A DNA stretch of 5,713 nucleotides, taken from Gammaproteobacteria bacterium (GTDB taxonomy: Bacteria; Pseudomonadota; Gammaproteobacteria; Pseudomonadales; Oleiphilaceae). The DNA lies in assembly GCA_029268325.1 (NCBI GenBank), contig JAJUGC010000163.1, positions 1-5,713 on the forward strand, written 5' to 3'. Numbering within the stretch: the first letter of the stretch is position 1; every line of letters begins with the position of its first letter. Both the position numbers and the translations under genes were made by a program. Positions 5,088 to 5,713 of the stretch are shown in pieces. A model generated the notes under the pieces. The model was not told the origin of the DNA. It searched no databases and saw only the letters and a list, made by a program, of their open reading frames with translations.

Positions 5088-5713
5088 CATGAGCACCGCA
5101 ATCCCCCGTCAGGTGGCCATCCGGGTTTCCGGCGCGACCTGCGGCGGCTGCGCCCGCAAGATCCAACAAGCCCTGGAGACCCTACCGGGTGTCAGCCGGG
5201 TGGAAGTCCAACTACCGGAACAGCTCGTGCAGGTCACAGGCTCAGCGGAGCCAGACGCCCTCCTGGAAGCCATCCGCGCCCTGAACTATGGCGCAGAACT
5301 GGCTACCCCAGAACAGTCCGAGGTCGTCGAGCCTCACGAGCCAGCCGAGCCAGAGCCTGAAACGCCAGCTGTCGCCCTTGACACGCCATTGGTCTCCCTC
5401 GCCATTACCGGCGCCACCTGTGCCGGCTGTGTGCGTAAGATCGAGAATGCCCTGCGCCAGGTGCCCGGCGTGGAGCGGGCCGACGTCAACTTCGGCGACC
5501 GCACCGCCGAAGTGGAAGGCCGGGTTGCCCCTGAGACCTTGATCGAAGCGGTCGCCGCCGCCGGTTATGGCGCCACCCTGATTGAAGATGAAGCCACCGC
5601 CCGTGCCGAAAAGGAACAGGCGGAACAGGCCCATTACCGCAAGCTGTTACGCCAGATGTGGCTGGCCCTGGGCCTGGGCATTCCCCTGATGCTGTGGGGC
5701 ATGCTGGGCGGCG
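5080..5713 (+). CDS. copA: Heavy-metal P1B-type ATPase, N-terminal part (copper-exporter-like; 3' end outside window)
   Basis: 211 codons are visible. There are two heavy-metal-associated domains: residues ~11-76 with GATCGGC (C21, C24) and ~104-170 with GATCAGC (C114, C117). An acidic, proline-rich linker (EPHEPAEPEPETP, ~85-97) joins them, and a charged helix (~172-191) leads to the first membrane segment (LALGLGIPLMLWGML, from ~195). The transport-site CPC/CPx, phosphorylation DKTG and ATP-binding motifs lie outside, so metal choice cannot be confirmed; two CxxC domains are most typical of Cu(I) exporters. Both motifs have GATC in place of the common GMTC. Start: ATG 5080 has AAGGAA 6 nt upstream and overlaps the regulator's last codons (ATGACTGA), an arrangement that favours translational coupling. 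It should pump metal from cytoplasm to periplasm. Confidence 0.92.
   Translation, partial: MTDMSTAIPRQVAIRVSGATCGGCARKIQQALETLPGVSRVEVQLPEQLVQVTGSAEPDALLEAIRALNYGAELATPEQSEVVEPHEPAEPEPETPAVALDTPLVSLAITGATCAGCVRKIENALRQVPGVERADVNFGDRTAEVEGRVAPETLIEAVAAAGYGATLIEDEATARAEKEQAEQAHYRKLLRQMWLALGLGIPLMLWGMLGG

Overview
The window is about 5.7 kb of moderately GC-rich DNA and looks chromosomal. It most likely comes from a marine or halophilic gammaproteobacterium; Marinobacter or a relative is my best guess. That guess rests on protein style (a GNAT/nitrilase fusion, a two-subunit pyruvate carboxylase, a MerR plus P-type ATPase metal operon) and not on a marker gene. Both outer genes run off the window edges.

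Layout. 1-1039 (minus): 5' two-thirds of a bifunctional GNAT acetyltransferase/carbon-nitrogen hydrolase. 1040-1710: a gene-free, repeat-rich stretch with two diverged direct copies of a ~108-bp repeat (1177-1283, 1554-1662). These flank a ~206-bp self-complementary, MITE- or REP-like element (1291-1496), and a minus-strand terminator follows at 1671-1695. 1711-2702 (minus): a wrecked pyruvate carboxylase locus. The first 130 codons of the biotin carboxylase subunit are joined out of frame, across a TGCCGCC microhomology, to the last part of the carboxyltransferase/biotin carrier subunit; an in-frame TAA has also appeared. 2703-2944: short intergenic. 2945-3835 (minus): a complete EamA/DMT-family transporter.

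3836-4148 (minus) is the most interesting part. Upstream of the transporter lies what looks like a complete ribosome-mediated transcription attenuator: a promoter, a 35-codon Val/Arg/Ala-rich leader peptide with its own Shine-Dalgarno, a possible 13-bp antiterminator helix whose 5' arm lies inside the leader codons, and a strong intrinsic terminator (9-bp stem plus T tract). It implies that translation of a short peptide decides whether the transporter is transcribed.

4149-4555 holds little beyond one small doubtful minus-strand ORF. 4556-5713 (plus) is a metal-resistance operon: a MerR-type promoter with a perfect ACCTATG/CATAGGT operator in a 20-bp spacer, a MerR-family regulator, and an overlapping heavy-metal P1B-type ATPase with two N-terminal metal-binding domains, cut by the window end. 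The regulator probably senses a soft metal ion, activates its own promoter and so drives the efflux pump.
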